A stretch of 64,000 nucleotides of DNA from Pseudomonas atagonensis (GTDB taxonomy: Bacteria; Pseudomonadota; Gammaproteobacteria; Pseudomonadales; Pseudomonadaceae): positions 1 through 64,000 of the forward strand of contig NZ_VXCA01000004.1 of NCBI RefSeq assembly GCF_011369485.1, given 5' to 3'. Below, in pieces: positions 20,912 to 30,280 of this stretch. Positions within the stretch are counted from its first letter, which is position 1. The number at the start of each line of letters is the position of its first letter. The translations under genes and the position numbers were made by a program. A model generated the notes under the pieces. It had not been told where the DNA came from. It saw only the letters and a list, made by a program, of their open reading frames with translations, and made no database searches.

Positions 20912-21531
20912 GATTGCACCTGCGCGACTTCAGTGATGGCTTCGATGATGTTCGAGTAGGCGCCACAGCGGCAGATGTTGCCGCTCATGCGTTCCTGAAA
21001 CTCGCTGGCGATCAGTTGCGGTGGTTCGGTCAGGCTGGCGCTGGCGTGGCTGGGAATGCCGTCGCGGATTTCCTTGAGCACCGCCACCGCCGAGCAGATC
21101 TGTCCCGGCGTGCAATAACCGCATTGGTAACCGTCGTGCTTGATGAATGCCGCTTGCATCGGGTGCAGGTTGTCCGGCATGCCGAGGCCTTCGATGGTGG
21201 TGATTTCAGCACCGTCGTGCATCACCGCCAGGCTCAGACAGGAATTGATCCGTCGGCCATCGGCGATCACCGTGCAGGCGCCGCACTGGCCGTGATCGCA
21301 GCCTTTTTTCGTGCCGGTCAGGTGCAAGTGTTCGCGCAGCGCATCGAGCAGAGTGGTACGGGTGTCGATGTCCAGTTCACGCGGTTTTCCGTTGACGTTG
21401 ATGGTCACTTTATTCATGGCCGGTTGCTCCAGATTGGCGGCGTAGGCCTTGAGGCTGATAAACGGTGGCATGGCGAACGCTGTCGCGGTCACGGCGCCGA
21501 GGATCAGAAATCTGCGTCGGGAAATCGTCAT
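20908..21531 (-). CDS. paoA: aldehyde oxidoreductase, 2x[2Fe-2S] subunit with Tat signal
   Basis: A 207-residue iron-sulfur subunit. Residues 4-30 form a twin-arginine signal ([20 protein letters not shown]) that would carry the folded complex to the periplasm. The first [2Fe-2S] ligands are Cys78, 83, 86 and 98 (CDHGQCGAC). The second cluster uses Cys137, 140, 187 and 189 (QCGYCTPGQ and NICRCG). The start is preceded by AAAAGGAATCG. First gene of a three-gene translationally coupled operon. No paoD-type chaperone gene is adjacent. Confidence 0.93.
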   Translation of the reverse strand: MTISRRRFLILGAVTATAFAMPPFISLKAYAANLEQPAMNKVTINVNGKPRELDIDTRTTLLDALREHLHLTGTKKGCDHGQCGACTVIADGRRINSCLSLAVMHDGAEITTIEGLGMPDNLHPMQAAFIKHDGYQCGYCTPGQICSAVAVLKEIRDGIPSHASASLTEPPQLIASEFQERMSGNICRCGAYSNIIEAITEVAQVQS

Positions 21532-21706
21532 GGTTCGATTCCTTTTCTCTTCATCAGGGCAGCAGGGTTGTACGGCCCGGACGGGCAGCCAGCGTGATCG
21601 CCGGTCTCGTTAAGGAGTGACCGCTGAAGAGAGGAAAAGGTTTTTGCTGATTTGCGCCATAGAGTTATGCGCGTGGCTCATGAGTCTTCTGGATGTCACA
21701 TTTAAA

Positions 21707-21742
21707 TGTGGGAGGGGGCTTGCGCTTGCCCGCGAAGAGGCC
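21707..21742. repeat. single REP sequence
   Basis: One REP copy (core GGCTTGCGCTTGCCCGCGAA) lies between paoA and the lactate permease gene, just past the permease stop. No inverted partner was seen, and the core has an extra GC-rich insertion. Confidence 0.7.
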
Positions 21743-21754
21743 ATCACTGCCGCA

Positions 21755-23509
21755 TCAATGTCCGCCAACGACCATGTGGGTAAACGGCGCCACATACGCC
21801 TGCAACGTCACCAACCCGCCGACCAGGATTGCCAGCACGATCGAGTGGAAGAACACGTAGCGCAGAATCTCGCCCTCATGCCCGTACCAACGGGTGGCGG
21901 TGGAGGCGACCACGATGGATTGCGCGTCGACCATTTTGCCCATGACCCCGCCGGAGCTGTTGGCCGCCGCCATCAGAATCGGGCTGATCCCCAGCTGTTC
22001 CGAGGTCACGCGCTGCAAGCCGCCGAACAGCACGTTGGAGGCCGTGTCGGAACCGGTCAGCGCCACGCCGAGCCAGCCGAGCAAGGTGCCGAACATCGGA
22101 TAAAAAATCCCCGTCGCGGCGAACGCCAGACCCATGGTCGCGTCCAGTCCCGAATAGCGCGTGAGGAAGCCCAGCGCCAACATCGCCGCGATGGTGATCA
22201 GCGAAAAGCGCACCACCCACAACGTGCGCAGGTATTGCTTGATCAACTGCGGGATCGAATAGCCCATCAGCAACCCGCCAACAATCGCCGCGAGCAAAAT
22301 GCCGCTGCCGGTGGCGGTGAACCAGGTGAATTTGTACACCGCTTCCTCGGCTTTCGGCGCGGGCACCACGGGTGGGACTTTTTCGACTTGCAGATGAAGC
22401 GTGGTGAAGGTCACGGCCGGGGCAAAAATCGGGTTGGCCTCGTTGACCGGTTTGCCTTGGGGATCGAGTTTGGCCGAGTGGGTGACGGGATCGATGGCCG
22501 GGCGCACGTCGAACATATTCTTGAAACCCTGGGTGCCCCAGGCAAACACAAACACCGTGAGGATGATCCACGGCATCCATGCGCGCATGACTGCCGGACG
22601 CGCCTGATCGCTGAAGGCGGCACTGGCGGTGACTTTTTCTTCCTCGACTTTAGAGTTGTCGACGCGCCCCGACAGCGCCGCCGAGGTGTGAATCGTCGCC
22701 GGTTTCCACACCTTCAAGAACAACGTCAGGCACGCCATCGAAATCAGCGCAGCGATCACGTCCACCAGCATCGGCCCGTGGTAGTTCGACACCAGAAATT
22801 GCGGCACGGCGAAACTGACGCCGGCCACCAGAATCGCCGGCCAGATCTCCAGCATCTTGCGCCAGCCGGCGAAAGCCCAGATCAGCCAGAACGGCACCAG
22901 CACCGAGAAGAACGGCAACTGCCGACCGACCATCATCGACAGCTCCATCTCGTCCAGCCCGGTGACCTTGGCCAGGGTGATGATCGGCGTCCCGAGCGCG
23001 CCGAACGCCACTGGCGCGGTGTTGGCGATCAGCGCCAGCCCCGAGGCGGCCAACGGCGAGAAACCGAGGCCGATCAGAATCGCCCCGGTCACCGCCACGG
23101 GCGTGCCGAAGCCTGCTGCGCCTTCGAAGAACGCGCCGAAGCAGAAAGCGATCAGCAGCAGTTGCAGGCGTCGATCATCGGTGATGCGCGCGAGGGAATC
23201 CTGCAGCACTTTGAACGAACCGTTCTCGGTGGTCAGGCGATGCAGAAAGATGATGTTCAGGACGATCCAGCCGATCGGCAGCAAGCCGTTGGCCGCACCG
23301 AACAACGCCGCAGAACCGGCCATGCTGGCGGGCATGCCGAAGGCGAAAATCGAGATCAGCAAGGCTGAAGCCAACGCCAGCAGCGCCGCCAGATGCGCCT
23401 TGACGTGGAAGAACGCCAGCGCCGCGAGCATCACCACCACCGGCACGGCGGCCATGAGGGTGGAGATCACCGGGTTGCCGAACGGGTCGTAGATTTGTTG
23501 CCAGACCAT
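21755..23509 (-). CDS. lldP: L-lactate permease
   Basis: A 584-residue multi-pass inner membrane protein of the LctP family, which imports lactate (and often glycolate) with protons. Visible family segments include PIGWIVLNIIFLHRLT, FGAFFEGAAGFGTPVAVTGA and SNYHGPMLVDVIAALIS, with more than ten hydrophobic spans. The start at 23509 (MVWQQIYDPFGN) follows GAGGTGCACC and removes a non-hydrophobic extension. It is not next to lldD or other lactate dehydrogenase genes in this window. Confidence 0.93.
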   Translation of the reverse strand: MVWQQIYDPFGNPVISTLMAAVPVVVMLAALAFFHVKAHLAALLALASALLISIFAFGMPASMAGSAALFGAANGLLPIGWIVLNIIFLHRLTTENGSFKVLQDSLARITDDRRLQLLLIAFCFGAFFEGAAGFGTPVAVTGAILIGLGFSPLAASGLALIANTAPVAFGALGTPIITLAKVTGLDEMELSMMVGRQLPFFSVLVPFWLIWAFAGWRKMLEIWPAILVAGVSFAVPQFLVSNYHGPMLVDVIAALISMACLTLFLKVWKPATIHTSAALSGRVDNSKVEEEKVTASAAFSDQARPAVMRAWMPWIILTVFVFAWGTQGFKNMFDVRPAIDPVTHSAKLDPQGKPVNEANPIFAPAVTFTTLHLQVEKVPPVVPAPKAEEAVYKFTWFTATGSGILLAAIVGGLLMGYSIPQLIKQYLRTLWVVRFSLITIAAMLALGFLTRYSGLDATMGLAFAATGIFYPMFGTLLGWLGVALTGSDTASNVLFGGLQRVTSEQLGISPILMAAANSSGGVMGKMVDAQSIVVASTATRWYGHEGEILRYVFFHSIVLAILVGGLVTLQAYVAPFTHMVVGGH

Positions 23510-23754
23510 GGTGCACCTCTGCTTTTTATTCTTGAGGGCGCAGGTCCGTTGCGTGGGTGTCGTCAAGAAGCAGTATAGGTGGCATTACGCCGCTGTTCGG
23601 TCAGGGCGATTGAGGCGATAAACGGTCATTGCTGGCCACTGAATCAAAGTGCTTTTACCCGGTCGTATGGGCGGCTGCGCGCACCGTGTCCTGAAGGCGA
23701 GGGCAGCGTTGGCCGATTCCGTCGTCAAGACCTTGGGTGTTAGGGAAGAGTTGA

Positions 23755-23958
23755 ATGAAGCGCGCTACAACGCTGTTGCTGACAGTTTCTGCCGCCGTAC
23801 TGCTGGGCGGTTGTGTTGCAGACTTTGATGATGATCACCGTCACGGCCGGCATTATGAACGCGACCACGGTCGCTATTACGACCACGACCGGCGTTGGGA
23901 TGACCGCGATGATCGCCGCGACGGTCGTCGTTATTACCGTGATCGCGATGATGATTGA
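23755..23958 (+). CDS. small lipoprotein with a His/Asp/Arg-rich tail
   Basis: A 67-residue protein with a lipoprotein signal and lipobox LGGC (Cys20). The mature part is almost entirely Asp, Arg, His and Tyr in a repetitive pattern (DRRWDDRDDRRDGRRYYRDR). Such highly charged mixed sequences are probably disordered and may bind cations or cell-surface polyanions. Function unknown. Preceded by GGAAGAGTTGA and followed by a strong hairpin. Confidence 0.75.
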   Translation: MKRATTLLLTVSAAVLLGGCVADFDDDHRHGRHYERDHGRYYDHDRRWDDRDDRRDGRRYYRDRDDD

Positions 23959-23969
23959 GTGAAAAACCA

Positions 23970-24000
23970 GAGGGCGTTCCCCCGAAAAGGGAACGCCCTC
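23970..24000. terminator. bidirectional hairpin between convergent genes
   Basis: GAGGGCGTTCCC (23970-23981) pairs perfectly with GGGAACGCCCTC (23989-24000) around CCGAAAA. A-rich sequence on the left gives a T run on the minus strand, so it can stop transcription of the 24281 gene as well as the lipoprotein gene. Confidence 0.8.
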
Positions 24001-24005
24001 GTTCA

Positions 24006-24281
24006 TCAAGAAAAGTGAGCGCTCGCCCGGACGCTGGATCGCGCAGGCACGGAGGCCTCGATGTCCAGCAAATGGGTGGCGAGAATGTCGCTCAGAAAAC
24101 GGAACTGATCGTTGATGCCAACCACTTCATTGCTGAAATGATTGCTGGCGGCGGGCATCAGCAGGTCTTCGAAATCTTCGTTGAACACCAGCGCCTGAGC
24201 CTTGCGTGGCACGGCGTGCTGGTCGTAGTAGTTGCTGCCGAACACCGGGAAACTCACGGAGAGAGTGATGGTGGTGATCAT
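24006..24281 (-). CDS. hypothetical protein
   Basis: A 91-residue protein from MITTITLSVSFPVFGSNYYD, preceded by a good ribosome site (CGAGGAGTTCACCC). The N-terminus is moderately hydrophobic but not a clear signal peptide. The middle, VFNEDFEDLLMPAASNHFSN, is acidic. No family recognised. It converges with the small lipoprotein gene over a shared terminator. Confidence 0.5.
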   Translation of the reverse strand: MITTITLSVSFPVFGSNYYDQHAVPRKAQALVFNEDFEDLLMPAASNHFSNEVVGINDQFRFLSDILATHLLDIEASVPARSSVRASAHFS

Positions 24282-24501
24282 GGGTGAACTCCTCGTTGTG
24301 TCTCGGATGTGGCCATCGTGCCTCTGCTGGCCGGCGGGCGGAAGGCAATCGTCGCGATGGTGAATATCGACGCTGTTGATGATTATTGAAGGCCCGCTCC
24401 CACAGGGGATCGGAAGTGTTTTCAACATCGGCGACAAATAGCCCGACTCCGGCGCCTATACTCAAATCTGCCTACCTCCTTGCTTGAAGGACACCGCCAC
24501 C

Positions 24502-25581
24502 GTGACCCTGCGTGCGCTGGCTCTTGCCGCATTGTTTCTGCCGGCCGGCTGCGCCACCACGGCACGGACTCCCGCGCCAGCGCCGACGGTGGTCGTGTCG
24601 CCCGCCACTTGGCAGCAGATTGACCGCGAAATCGTCAGCGCATCGCAACAGTCCACCGAGCAGGTCAAGCTGTTCGCTCGTGGCTCGATGGAACATTGGC
24701 GCACTCGCGTCTATCAGCAAACTGAAGAAAATTTCATCCCGTGGTTCAGCAGCTACTGGACCCAGGAATGGCTGTCGATGAAGGTCAGTTGGTACACGCT
24801 CAGCGCGGGCGGCGAACAGGACGCATCGGCCAGGCGTCTGGCGACGTATCTGCTTGAGCAGTATCAGGAAAGGGTGCTGGCGCCGGTGGCGGTGGAGATT
24901 GATCCGGACGCGATCCTCAGCCAGTCGACGGAGTTCTACGCGCAGCAGATGGCCAGGCAGATGCCGCTCATCGCCCAGCGCCACGGTGTGCCGGTCGCAC
25001 AACTCAATGGACATTTACAGAAAATTCCTGCCATCGCGCTTGGCCCGCCCAGTGCACGGGACGCGTCGCTGTATCAGGTCATCAGCACTGAGCCGCTGAA
25101 TACATTGCCGGCGTATGCCGCACTGATCGACAAGATCCATACCGACGGCGGCGCCAAGGGGATCGCTTCGACTGACGCCGGCATGGCTCCCGTTGCCAAA
25201 CGGGCCAGCCAACGCATGGAGGCGGAGATGGCCCCGCGCGGTGCGGCCAGCGCCGTGGCCGCCGCCGCTGGCAAACTGGTCGGTGGGCTGATCTCAGTGG
25301 GGGTGGCAGGCATCCGCGCAATCCTTCAGGCCAATGATCGTCCCGACAGCGAGGCGCTGATCCGCAGTAGCCTGGGCAACACCTTCGACAAAGCCTGGCT
25401 GAAACTGGTGCAGAACCCGACCACCGGTGTCATGGCCGGTACGCTGCACATGGCCGGGCAAGTCGAACGTAATTTAGGAGCGGCAGACCAACCGTCGGTC
25501 GGGCTGGGCGTCAACCGTGTCGAATGGCGTCCGCCAGAATCGACTACTCAGCAGATCGAACCCAACGTGCAAGGAGAATGA
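24502..25581 (+). CDS. putative lipoprotein of unknown function
   Basis: A 359-residue protein starting at GTG 24502 (ribosome site GAAGGA about ten bases upstream; a TTG at 24484 is an alternative). The N-terminus is a lipoprotein signal with lipobox LPAGC. The body is helical, with a hydrophobic Gly/Ala segment about residues 250-275 (GKLVGGLISVGVAGIRAIL). No enzyme motif is visible. It ends two bases before the DUF1428 gene, suggesting co-transcription. Confidence 0.65.
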   Translation: MTLRALALAALFLPAGCATTARTPAPAPTVVVSPATWQQIDREIVSASQQSTEQVKLFARGSMEHWRTRVYQQTEENFIPWFSSYWTQEWLSMKVSWYTLSAGGEQDASARRLATYLLEQYQERVLAPVAVEIDPDAILSQSTEFYAQQMARQMPLIAQRHGVPVAQLNGHLQKIPAIALGPPSARDASLYQVISTEPLNTLPAYAALIDKIHTDGGAKGIASTDAGMAPVAKRASQRMEAEMAPRGAASAVAAAAGKLVGGLISVGVAGIRAILQANDRPDSEALIRSSLGNTFDKAWLKLVQNPTTGVMAGTLHMAGQVERNLGAADQPSVGLGVNRVEWRPPESTTQQIEPNVQGE

Positions 25582-25583
25582 CC

Positions 25584-25937
25584 ATGGCTTACATCGATAT
25601 TTTTGTCGCGCCGGTGCCGAACGCCAACCGTGAGCAGTACAAAAAACATTGTGAAATCGCTGCCCGTCTGTTCAAGGAGTACGGTGCACAGGACGTGGTT
25701 CAGTGCTGGGGCGATGACGTGCCGGAAGGTAAAGTCACGTCATTTCCGATGGCGGTAAAACTCAAGGAGGGTGAGACGGTTTCGTCCGGCTGGTTAGTAT
25801 GGCCAGACAAAGCCACTCGTGATGCCGGCATGGCGAAAATGATGGAAGACCCGCGCATGCAACCGGACGTCAACCCGATGGGATTTGATGGCCAGCGCAT
25901 GATCTTCGGCGGCTTCAAAAATATTCTCGAACCCTGA
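25584..25937 (+). CDS. DUF1428 domain protein
   Basis: A 117-residue protein, MAYIDIFVAPVPNANREQYK, matching the DUF1428 dimeric alpha/beta-barrel (ferredoxin-like) family. Typical segments are VVQCWGDDVPEGKVTSFPMAV and MGFDGQRMIFGGF near the C-terminus. Members are conserved cytoplasmic proteins of unknown function. The start follows AAGGAGAATGACC. Confidence 0.85.
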   Translation: MAYIDIFVAPVPNANREQYKKHCEIAARLFKEYGAQDVVQCWGDDVPEGKVTSFPMAVKLKEGETVSSGWLVWPDKATRDAGMAKMMEDPRMQPDVNPMGFDGQRMIFGGFKNILEP

Positions 25938-25951
25938 ACCCCGCACAAATC

Positions 25952-26045
25952 CCTTGTAGGAGTGAGCCTGCTCGCGATGGCGTGTGCAGGTTCAAAACCT
26001 CATAGTCAGATCCACCGCCATCGCGAGCAGGCTCACTCCAACAGG
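25952..26045. repeat. inverted repeat of a REP variant
   Basis: The two arms GAGTGAGCCTGCTCGCGATG and CATCGCGAGCAGGCTCACTC form a long hairpin over an approximately 35-base spacer. The core differs from the standard REP (GAGCCTGCTCGCGATGGCG), suggesting a second REP subtype. Confidence 0.82.
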
Positions 26046-26052
26046 TACTGTG

Positions 26053-26247
26053 TCACTCAGATGGGGGGGTAATCCGGCAGCTTTTGCGCTGGCGGATCTG
26101 TTCGTCCGTCGGCCGCTCGCGGATGAATTCAAAGCGCGGCTCGCCCTCGCTGTAATGCACCAGCCAGCCCCATTCCAGTTCGCTCTCATCTTGCCCGGGG
26201 TTCGGTGGCCGGGCCCACCACGGCTCTTTGCTGAGGATCTCGCGCAT
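26053..26247 (-). CDS. small conserved hypothetical protein
   Basis: A 64-residue acidic, Trp/Pro/Arg-rich protein (MREILSKEPWWARPPNPGQD) with GGAGGACGTC directly before its ATG. It has no signal peptide or membrane segment and no recognised family. The strong ribosome site and coherent sequence argue that it is expressed. Confidence 0.6.
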   Translation of the reverse strand: MREILSKEPWWARPPNPGQDESELEWGWLVHYSEGEPRFEFIRERPTDEQIRQRKSCRITPPSE

Positions 26248-26352
26248 GACGTCCTCCGGTGGATGGCAATCCTTGAACTATAGACGCGTGCTGCAAGTCG
26301 TCCGTTCAGGCTGTGTAGAATCGGTCCATCACGACGATCAAGGAACCGGATC

Positions 26353-26892
26353 ATGACGGATGACATGCGTGGCGATGAACCGTTCAAGCGGCTGTTCTTT
26401 GCATTGGACTGCCCACCGGCGCAGCGCAAGGCGATTGCCCAGTGGCGCGCAGAGTTGGGTTTGAGAGCCGGTAAACCGGTACCGGCGGACAATTTTCACC
26501 TGACGTTGCTGTTTCTCGGCGCAGTGCCGCTGGCGCAGATCAATGAAGTCTGCGAAGCCGCAGGTAACGTGCGCACACCGGGGCAGGCGTTGAAGATTGC
26601 GCTGGATCGGTTGCAGGTCTGGCACCGTGCCGGGGTCTTGTCGCTGGCCCCCGAGCAGGCACCGCCGCAATTGCTGCGGTTGGTCTACGCCCTGGAACAG
26701 GCCATGTTGCCCTTCGGTTTCGACGAGTCCCCTCGCGAGTTTCGCCCGCACCTGACACTGGCCCGCGATTACCGTGCAGCGGAACCCGAGTCGTCCACGC
26801 CGCCGGAGTTTCTTCTGCGGGCCGACCGCTTTGCCCTGTTCGAATCGCACAAGGGCCGCTATCGGATTGTGCAGGATTGGCCGCTGAGCTGA
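26353..26892 (+). CDS. thpR: RNA 2',3'-cyclic phosphodiesterase
   Basis: A 179-residue 2H phosphoesterase. The two HxTx catalytic motifs are at His49-x-Thr51 (FHLTLLF) and His133-x-Thr135 (PHLTLAR), with the N-terminal segment RLFFALDCPPAQR typical of the ThpR/LigT group. It hydrolyses 2',3'-cyclic phosphates on RNA. Its role in Pseudomonas is not known. Single gene followed by a hairpin. Confidence 0.92.
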   Translation: MTDDMRGDEPFKRLFFALDCPPAQRKAIAQWRAELGLRAGKPVPADNFHLTLLFLGAVPLAQINEVCEAAGNVRTPGQALKIALDRLQVWHRAGVLSLAPEQAPPQLLRLVYALEQAMLPFGFDESPREFRPHLTLARDYRAAEPESSTPPEFLLRADRFALFESHKGRYRIVQDWPLS

Positions 26893-26898
26893 AGCGAC

Positions 26899-26922
26899 AA
26901 AAAAAGGCGCCCGAGGGCGCCT
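26899..26922 (-). terminator. hairpin with T run on the minus strand
   Basis: AGGCGCCC (26905-26912) pairs with GGGCGCCT (26915-26922), and a run of seven A on the plus strand gives T7 on the minus strand. It may end the pot operon transcript, though a repeat lies between. Confidence 0.6.
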
Positions 26923-27028
26923 GAATTCACCTGAACCGAGGAAGCCAGGTGAGGCCGTTCATGTAACGGTGCAGCGGTGGTAAGGCGCTGCGCGAACGGG
27001 AAATCAAAAAAACTTCAAGTAAACCCTT

Positions 27029-27134
27029 GATCGTTCCCATGCTCTGCGTGGGAATGCCTCAATGGACGCTCTGCGTCCGCTTTGGGACGCGGAGCGTCCC
27101 GGGTTGCATTCCCACGCCGAGCGTGGGAACGATC
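27029..27134. repeat. 106-base palindromic repeat element
   Basis: The ends GATCGTTCCCATGCTCTGCG and CGCCGAGCGTGGGAACGATC are inverted copies, with inner inverted segments GGACGC/GCGTCC. This matches a dispersed Pseudomonas intergenic repeat that begins GATCGTTCCCA and differs from the REP family. It sits 3' of the polyamine-binding protein gene. Confidence 0.8.
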
Positions 27135-27144
27135 ACGGTAAGGT

Positions 27145-28242
27145 TTATTTGCCGAGCTTCACCCGGGTCCAGCCACGGGTCATGATCCGCTGCGTGGCAA
27201 TCGGCTGATCCGGCACGGCGTAAAGCGTCGCCATGACCGCTTGCGACGGGTACGACCCCGGGTCGTTGCGGATCGCTTCGTCCACCAGTGGCGTCGCCGC
27301 CGCGTTGGCGTTGCTGTAGCCGTTGCTGTTGGTGATCTCGGCGATGATGTCCGGACGCATCAGGAAGTCCATGAACAGGTAAGCGTTCTCGACGTTCGCT
27401 GCATCGCGCGGAATGGCGACCATGTCGTAGAAGCTGCCGGCACCTTCTTTGGGAATGCTGTAATCGATCACTACGTTGTTGCCCGATTCCACCGCGCGGG
27501 CCTTGGCCTGCAGGACGTCACCGGAGTAACCGACCGCCACGCAGATGTTGCCGTTGGCCAAGTCCGAGATGTATTTCGAGGAATGGAAGTACGCCACGTT
27601 AGGGCGAATCTTCATGAACAGCGCTTCGGCTTCCTGGATGTGCGCGGTGTCCTTGTCGTTCACCGGGTAGCCCAGATAGTGCAGGGCGGCCGGGATCATC
27701 TCGGTCGGCGAATCGAGGAAACTGATGCCGCAGGCCTTCAGTTTTTCAGCGTTTTCCGGTTTGAACAGCAAGTCCCAGGAATTGGTCGGGGCGTCGGCGC
27801 CGAGCACTTCCTTGACCTTGGCCGGGTTGAAGCCGATGCCGATCGAGCCCCACATGTACGGGAACGCGTGAGCGTTGTCCGGATCACTGGCGGCGGCGTT
27901 TTTCAGCAGCACCGGGTTGAGATTCTTCCAGTTCGGCAGCTTCGATTTGTCCAGCGTCTGATAGACGCCGGCCTTGATCTGCTTGGCCAGGAAACTGTTG
28001 GACGGCACGACCAGGTCGTAGCCGGATTTGCCCGCCAGCAAACGCGCCTCAAGGGTCTCGTTGCTGTCGAAGACGTCATAGGTCACGCGGATGCCGGTCT
28101 CGTCTTCGAACTTCTTGACGGTGTCCGGCGCGATGTAATCGGACCAGTTGTAAACACGCAGCACCTTGTCGTTGGCCTGGGCGCCCATGACGATTGCGCC
28201 CATTAAGGACAGTGTCAGCAGAGTCCTGCCAAACATTTTCAT
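27145..28242 (-). CDS. potF: polyamine ABC transporter substrate-binding protein
   Basis: A 365-residue periplasmic binding protein. The signal peptide is [20 protein letters not shown] ending before AQAND. The mature N-terminus [20 protein letters not shown] is characteristic of PotD/PotF/SpuD/SpuE proteins. Binding-site-like residues include Trp and Tyr in YNWSDYI and the Asp/Glu of [12 protein letters not shown]. It should capture putrescine or spermidine for PotGHI; specificity cannot be read from sequence. The start at 28242 is preceded by GGAG. It is the last gene of the minus-strand transporter operon, separated from potI by a large repeat. Confidence 0.92.
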   Translation of the reverse strand: MKMFGRTLLTLSLMGAIVMGAQANDKVLRVYNWSDYIAPDTVKKFEDETGIRVTYDVFDSNETLEARLLAGKSGYDLVVPSNSFLAKQIKAGVYQTLDKSKLPNWKNLNPVLLKNAAASDPDNAHAFPYMWGSIGIGFNPAKVKEVLGADAPTNSWDLLFKPENAEKLKACGISFLDSPTEMIPAALHYLGYPVNDKDTAHIQEAEALFMKIRPNVAYFHSSKYISDLANGNICVAVGYSGDVLQAKARAVESGNNVVIDYSIPKEGAGSFYDMVAIPRDAANVENAYLFMDFLMRPDIIAEITNSNGYSNANAAATPLVDEAIRNDPGSYPSQAVMATLYAVPDQPIATQRIMTRGWTRVKLGK

Positions 28243-28324
28243 CGGTGAAACTCCATTCTTCTTATTCAAAACTTTTAATCAAAAACACCAACCAGCGGCA
28301 CACATAACCTTGTGGAAAGGAGCT

Positions 28325-28474
28325 TTTGTGGTGAGGGGATTTATCCCCGTTGGGTCGCGAAGCGGCCCCAAAACCTGCAATCACAGTGTGTCAGGCACAC
28401 GGAGTTCTGAGGTTTTACGACTGCTTCGCAGCCGAACGGGGCGGTGCGACGTTTCGCTAAATCCCCTCGCCACA
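28325..28474. repeat. inverted repeat inside the polyamine transporter operon
   Basis: TTGTGGTGAGGGGATTTATC (28325 on) and the inverted TAAATCCCCTCGCCACAA at the other end, plus internal GTCGCGAAGCGGCC and CTGCTTCGCAGCCGAAC, form a long hairpin between potI and potF. The sequence belongs to a dispersed Pseudomonas intergenic family. In RNA it could protect the upstream message or reduce read-through to potF. Confidence 0.7.
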
Positions 28475-28493
28475 ATGGATCTCCACCAAGCTG

Positions 28494-29369
28494 TCAGGCT
28501 GTGGTGGCGGCACGCTGAGGCTGCCACGACTCGTTCGCCGTCTGATCCATCGCTTCCTGAATCGCTTTCTTGCGGCTGGCCTCTGCCTTGCGGCCGAAGT
28601 ACCAGACGAGGAAGGTCACCAGCGACACCGCCAGCAGAATCAGACTGGCCACGGCGTTGATCTCAGGCTTCACGCCAAGACGCACCGCCGAGAACACTTC
28701 CATCGGCAACGTCGTCGAACCTGGGCCGGAGACGAAGCTCGCCAGCACCAGGTCATCCAGCGACAGGGCGAACGACATCATCCCGCCCGCTGCCAGCGAC
28801 GGCGCGATCATTGGAATGGTGATCAGGAAGAAAACCTTGAACGGTTTCGCACCCAGATCCATCGCCGCTTCTTCAATCGACAGATCCAGCTCACGCAGGC
28901 GGGCGGAGACTACCACCGCCACATAGGCTGCACAAAACGTCGTGTGGGCGATCCAGATCGTGACGATGCCACGTTCCTGAGGCCAGCCGATCAGTTGCGC
29001 CATCGCCACAAACAGCAGCAACAGCGACAGACCGGTGATCACTTCCGGCATCACCAATGGCGCCGTTACCAGACCACCGAACAGCGTACGACCCTTGAAG
29101 CGTGTCACGCGGGTCAGCACGAAAGCGGCGAGGGTGCCCAGCGCCACGGCGGCAATCGCGGTGTAGCAGGCGATTTCCAGCGAGCGCACCACCGAGCCCA
29201 TCAGTTGGGTGTTGTCGAGCAGGCCGACGTACCACTTCACCGACCAGCCGCCCCACACCGTCACCAGTTTCGAGGCGTTGAACGAGTAGATCACCAGAAT
29301 CAGCATCGGCAGATAGATGAACATCAGGCCGAAGATCAGCATGAACTTTGAAAATCCGAAGCGTTTCAT
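28494..29369 (-). CDS. potI: polyamine ABC transporter permease
   Basis: A 291-residue inner membrane permease of the PotI/SpuH type with about six membrane segments. The ABC permease loop is seen in EEAAMDLGAKPFKVFFLITI (EAA motif, about residues 172-191), which contacts the ATPase. It starts four bases before the stop of potH (ATGA overlap), indicating coupled translation. Confidence 0.92.
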   Translation of the reverse strand: MKRFGFSKFMLIFGLMFIYLPMLILVIYSFNASKLVTVWGGWSVKWYVGLLDNTQLMGSVVRSLEIACYTAIAAVALGTLAAFVLTRVTRFKGRTLFGGLVTAPLVMPEVITGLSLLLLFVAMAQLIGWPQERGIVTIWIAHTTFCAAYVAVVVSARLRELDLSIEEAAMDLGAKPFKVFFLITIPMIAPSLAAGGMMSFALSLDDLVLASFVSGPGSTTLPMEVFSAVRLGVKPEINAVASLILLAVSLVTFLVWYFGRKAEASRKKAIQEAMDQTANESWQPQRAATTA

Positions 29370-30280
29370 CCCCGTGCCTCCATCTCTTTGGCCTGGCTGC
29401 GGTTGAACAGCAGAATCGGCACAATCAGGATCAACAGCATCACCACCGCCAGGGCGGACGCCACCGGCCAGTCGCGGTTATTGAAGAACTCTTGCCACAG
29501 TACGCGACCGATCATCAGCGTCTCCGGGCCGCCCAGCAGTTCCGGAATAACGAACTCGCCCACCACCGGAATGAACACCAGCATGCAGCCGGCAATGATG
29601 CCGTTCTTGGCCAGCGGTACGGTGATTTTCCAGAAGTTGTTGAAGTTGCTCGAACCCAGATCCGACGCGGCTTCCAGCAGGCTGCCGTCGTGCTTCACCA
29701 GGTTGGCGTACAGCGGCAACACCATGAACGGCAGATACGCATAGACCACGCCGATATACACGGCGGTGTTGGTGTTGAGGATCTCGATCGGGTGATCGGT
29801 CAGCCCTGTCCACATCAGAAACGCGTTGAGCAGGCCGTTGTTGCTGAGGATGCCCATCCACGCATACACGCGGATCAGAATTGCAGTCCAGGTCGGCATC
29901 ATGATCAACAGCAGCAGGACGTTTTGCGCTTCCTTGCTCGCCTTGGTGATCGCGTAGGCCATTGGGAAACCGATCACCAGGCACATCATCGTGCTCAGCG
30001 CGGCGACCTTCAGCGAACCGAGGTAAGCCGACAGATACAACTCGTCTTCGCCGAGCATGCTGTAGTTGCCGATGTTCAGCATCAGCTGGAATTTCTGTTC
30101 GGCGTAGGTGTAGATCTCCGAGTACGGCGGGATCGACAACGCGGCTTCCGAGAAACTGATCTTCATCACCAAAAAGAACGGCAGCATGAAGAACAGGAAC
30201 AGCCAGATGAACGGGATGCCGATGACGAACTTTCGCCCGCTGGGCACCAGGCGCAGGAATTGCTGATTGAAGGTTCTCAT
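29366..30280 (-). CDS. potH: polyamine ABC transporter permease
   Basis: A 304-residue permease of the PotH/SpuG type. The N-terminus begins MRTFNQQFLRLVPSGRKFVI, then a first membrane helix; the EAA loop LLEAASDLGSSNFNNFWKIT is present near residue 205. The start at 30280 overlaps the potG stop by four bases, and the stop overlaps the potI start. Confidence 0.92.
   Translation of the reverse strand: MRTFNQQFLRLVPSGRKFVIGIPFIWLFLFFMLPFFLVMKISFSEAALSIPPYSEIYTYAEQKFQLMLNIGNYSMLGEDELYLSAYLGSLKVAALSTMMCLVIGFPMAYAITKASKEAQNVLLLLIMMPTWTAILIRVYAWMGILSNNGLLNAFLMWTGLTDHPIEILNTNTAVYIGVVYAYLPFMVLPLYANLVKHDGSLLEAASDLGSSNFNNFWKITVPLAKNGIIAGCMLVFIPVVGEFVIPELLGGPETLMIGRVLWQEFFNNRDWPVASALAVVMLLILIVPILLFNRSQAKEMEARG

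Noticed and set aside
21617..23368. Long plus-strand open frame opposite the lactate permease gene
   Set aside because: Translated sequence is low-complexity His/Arg/Gln-rich and lacks any ribosome site; it is a shadow of lldP.
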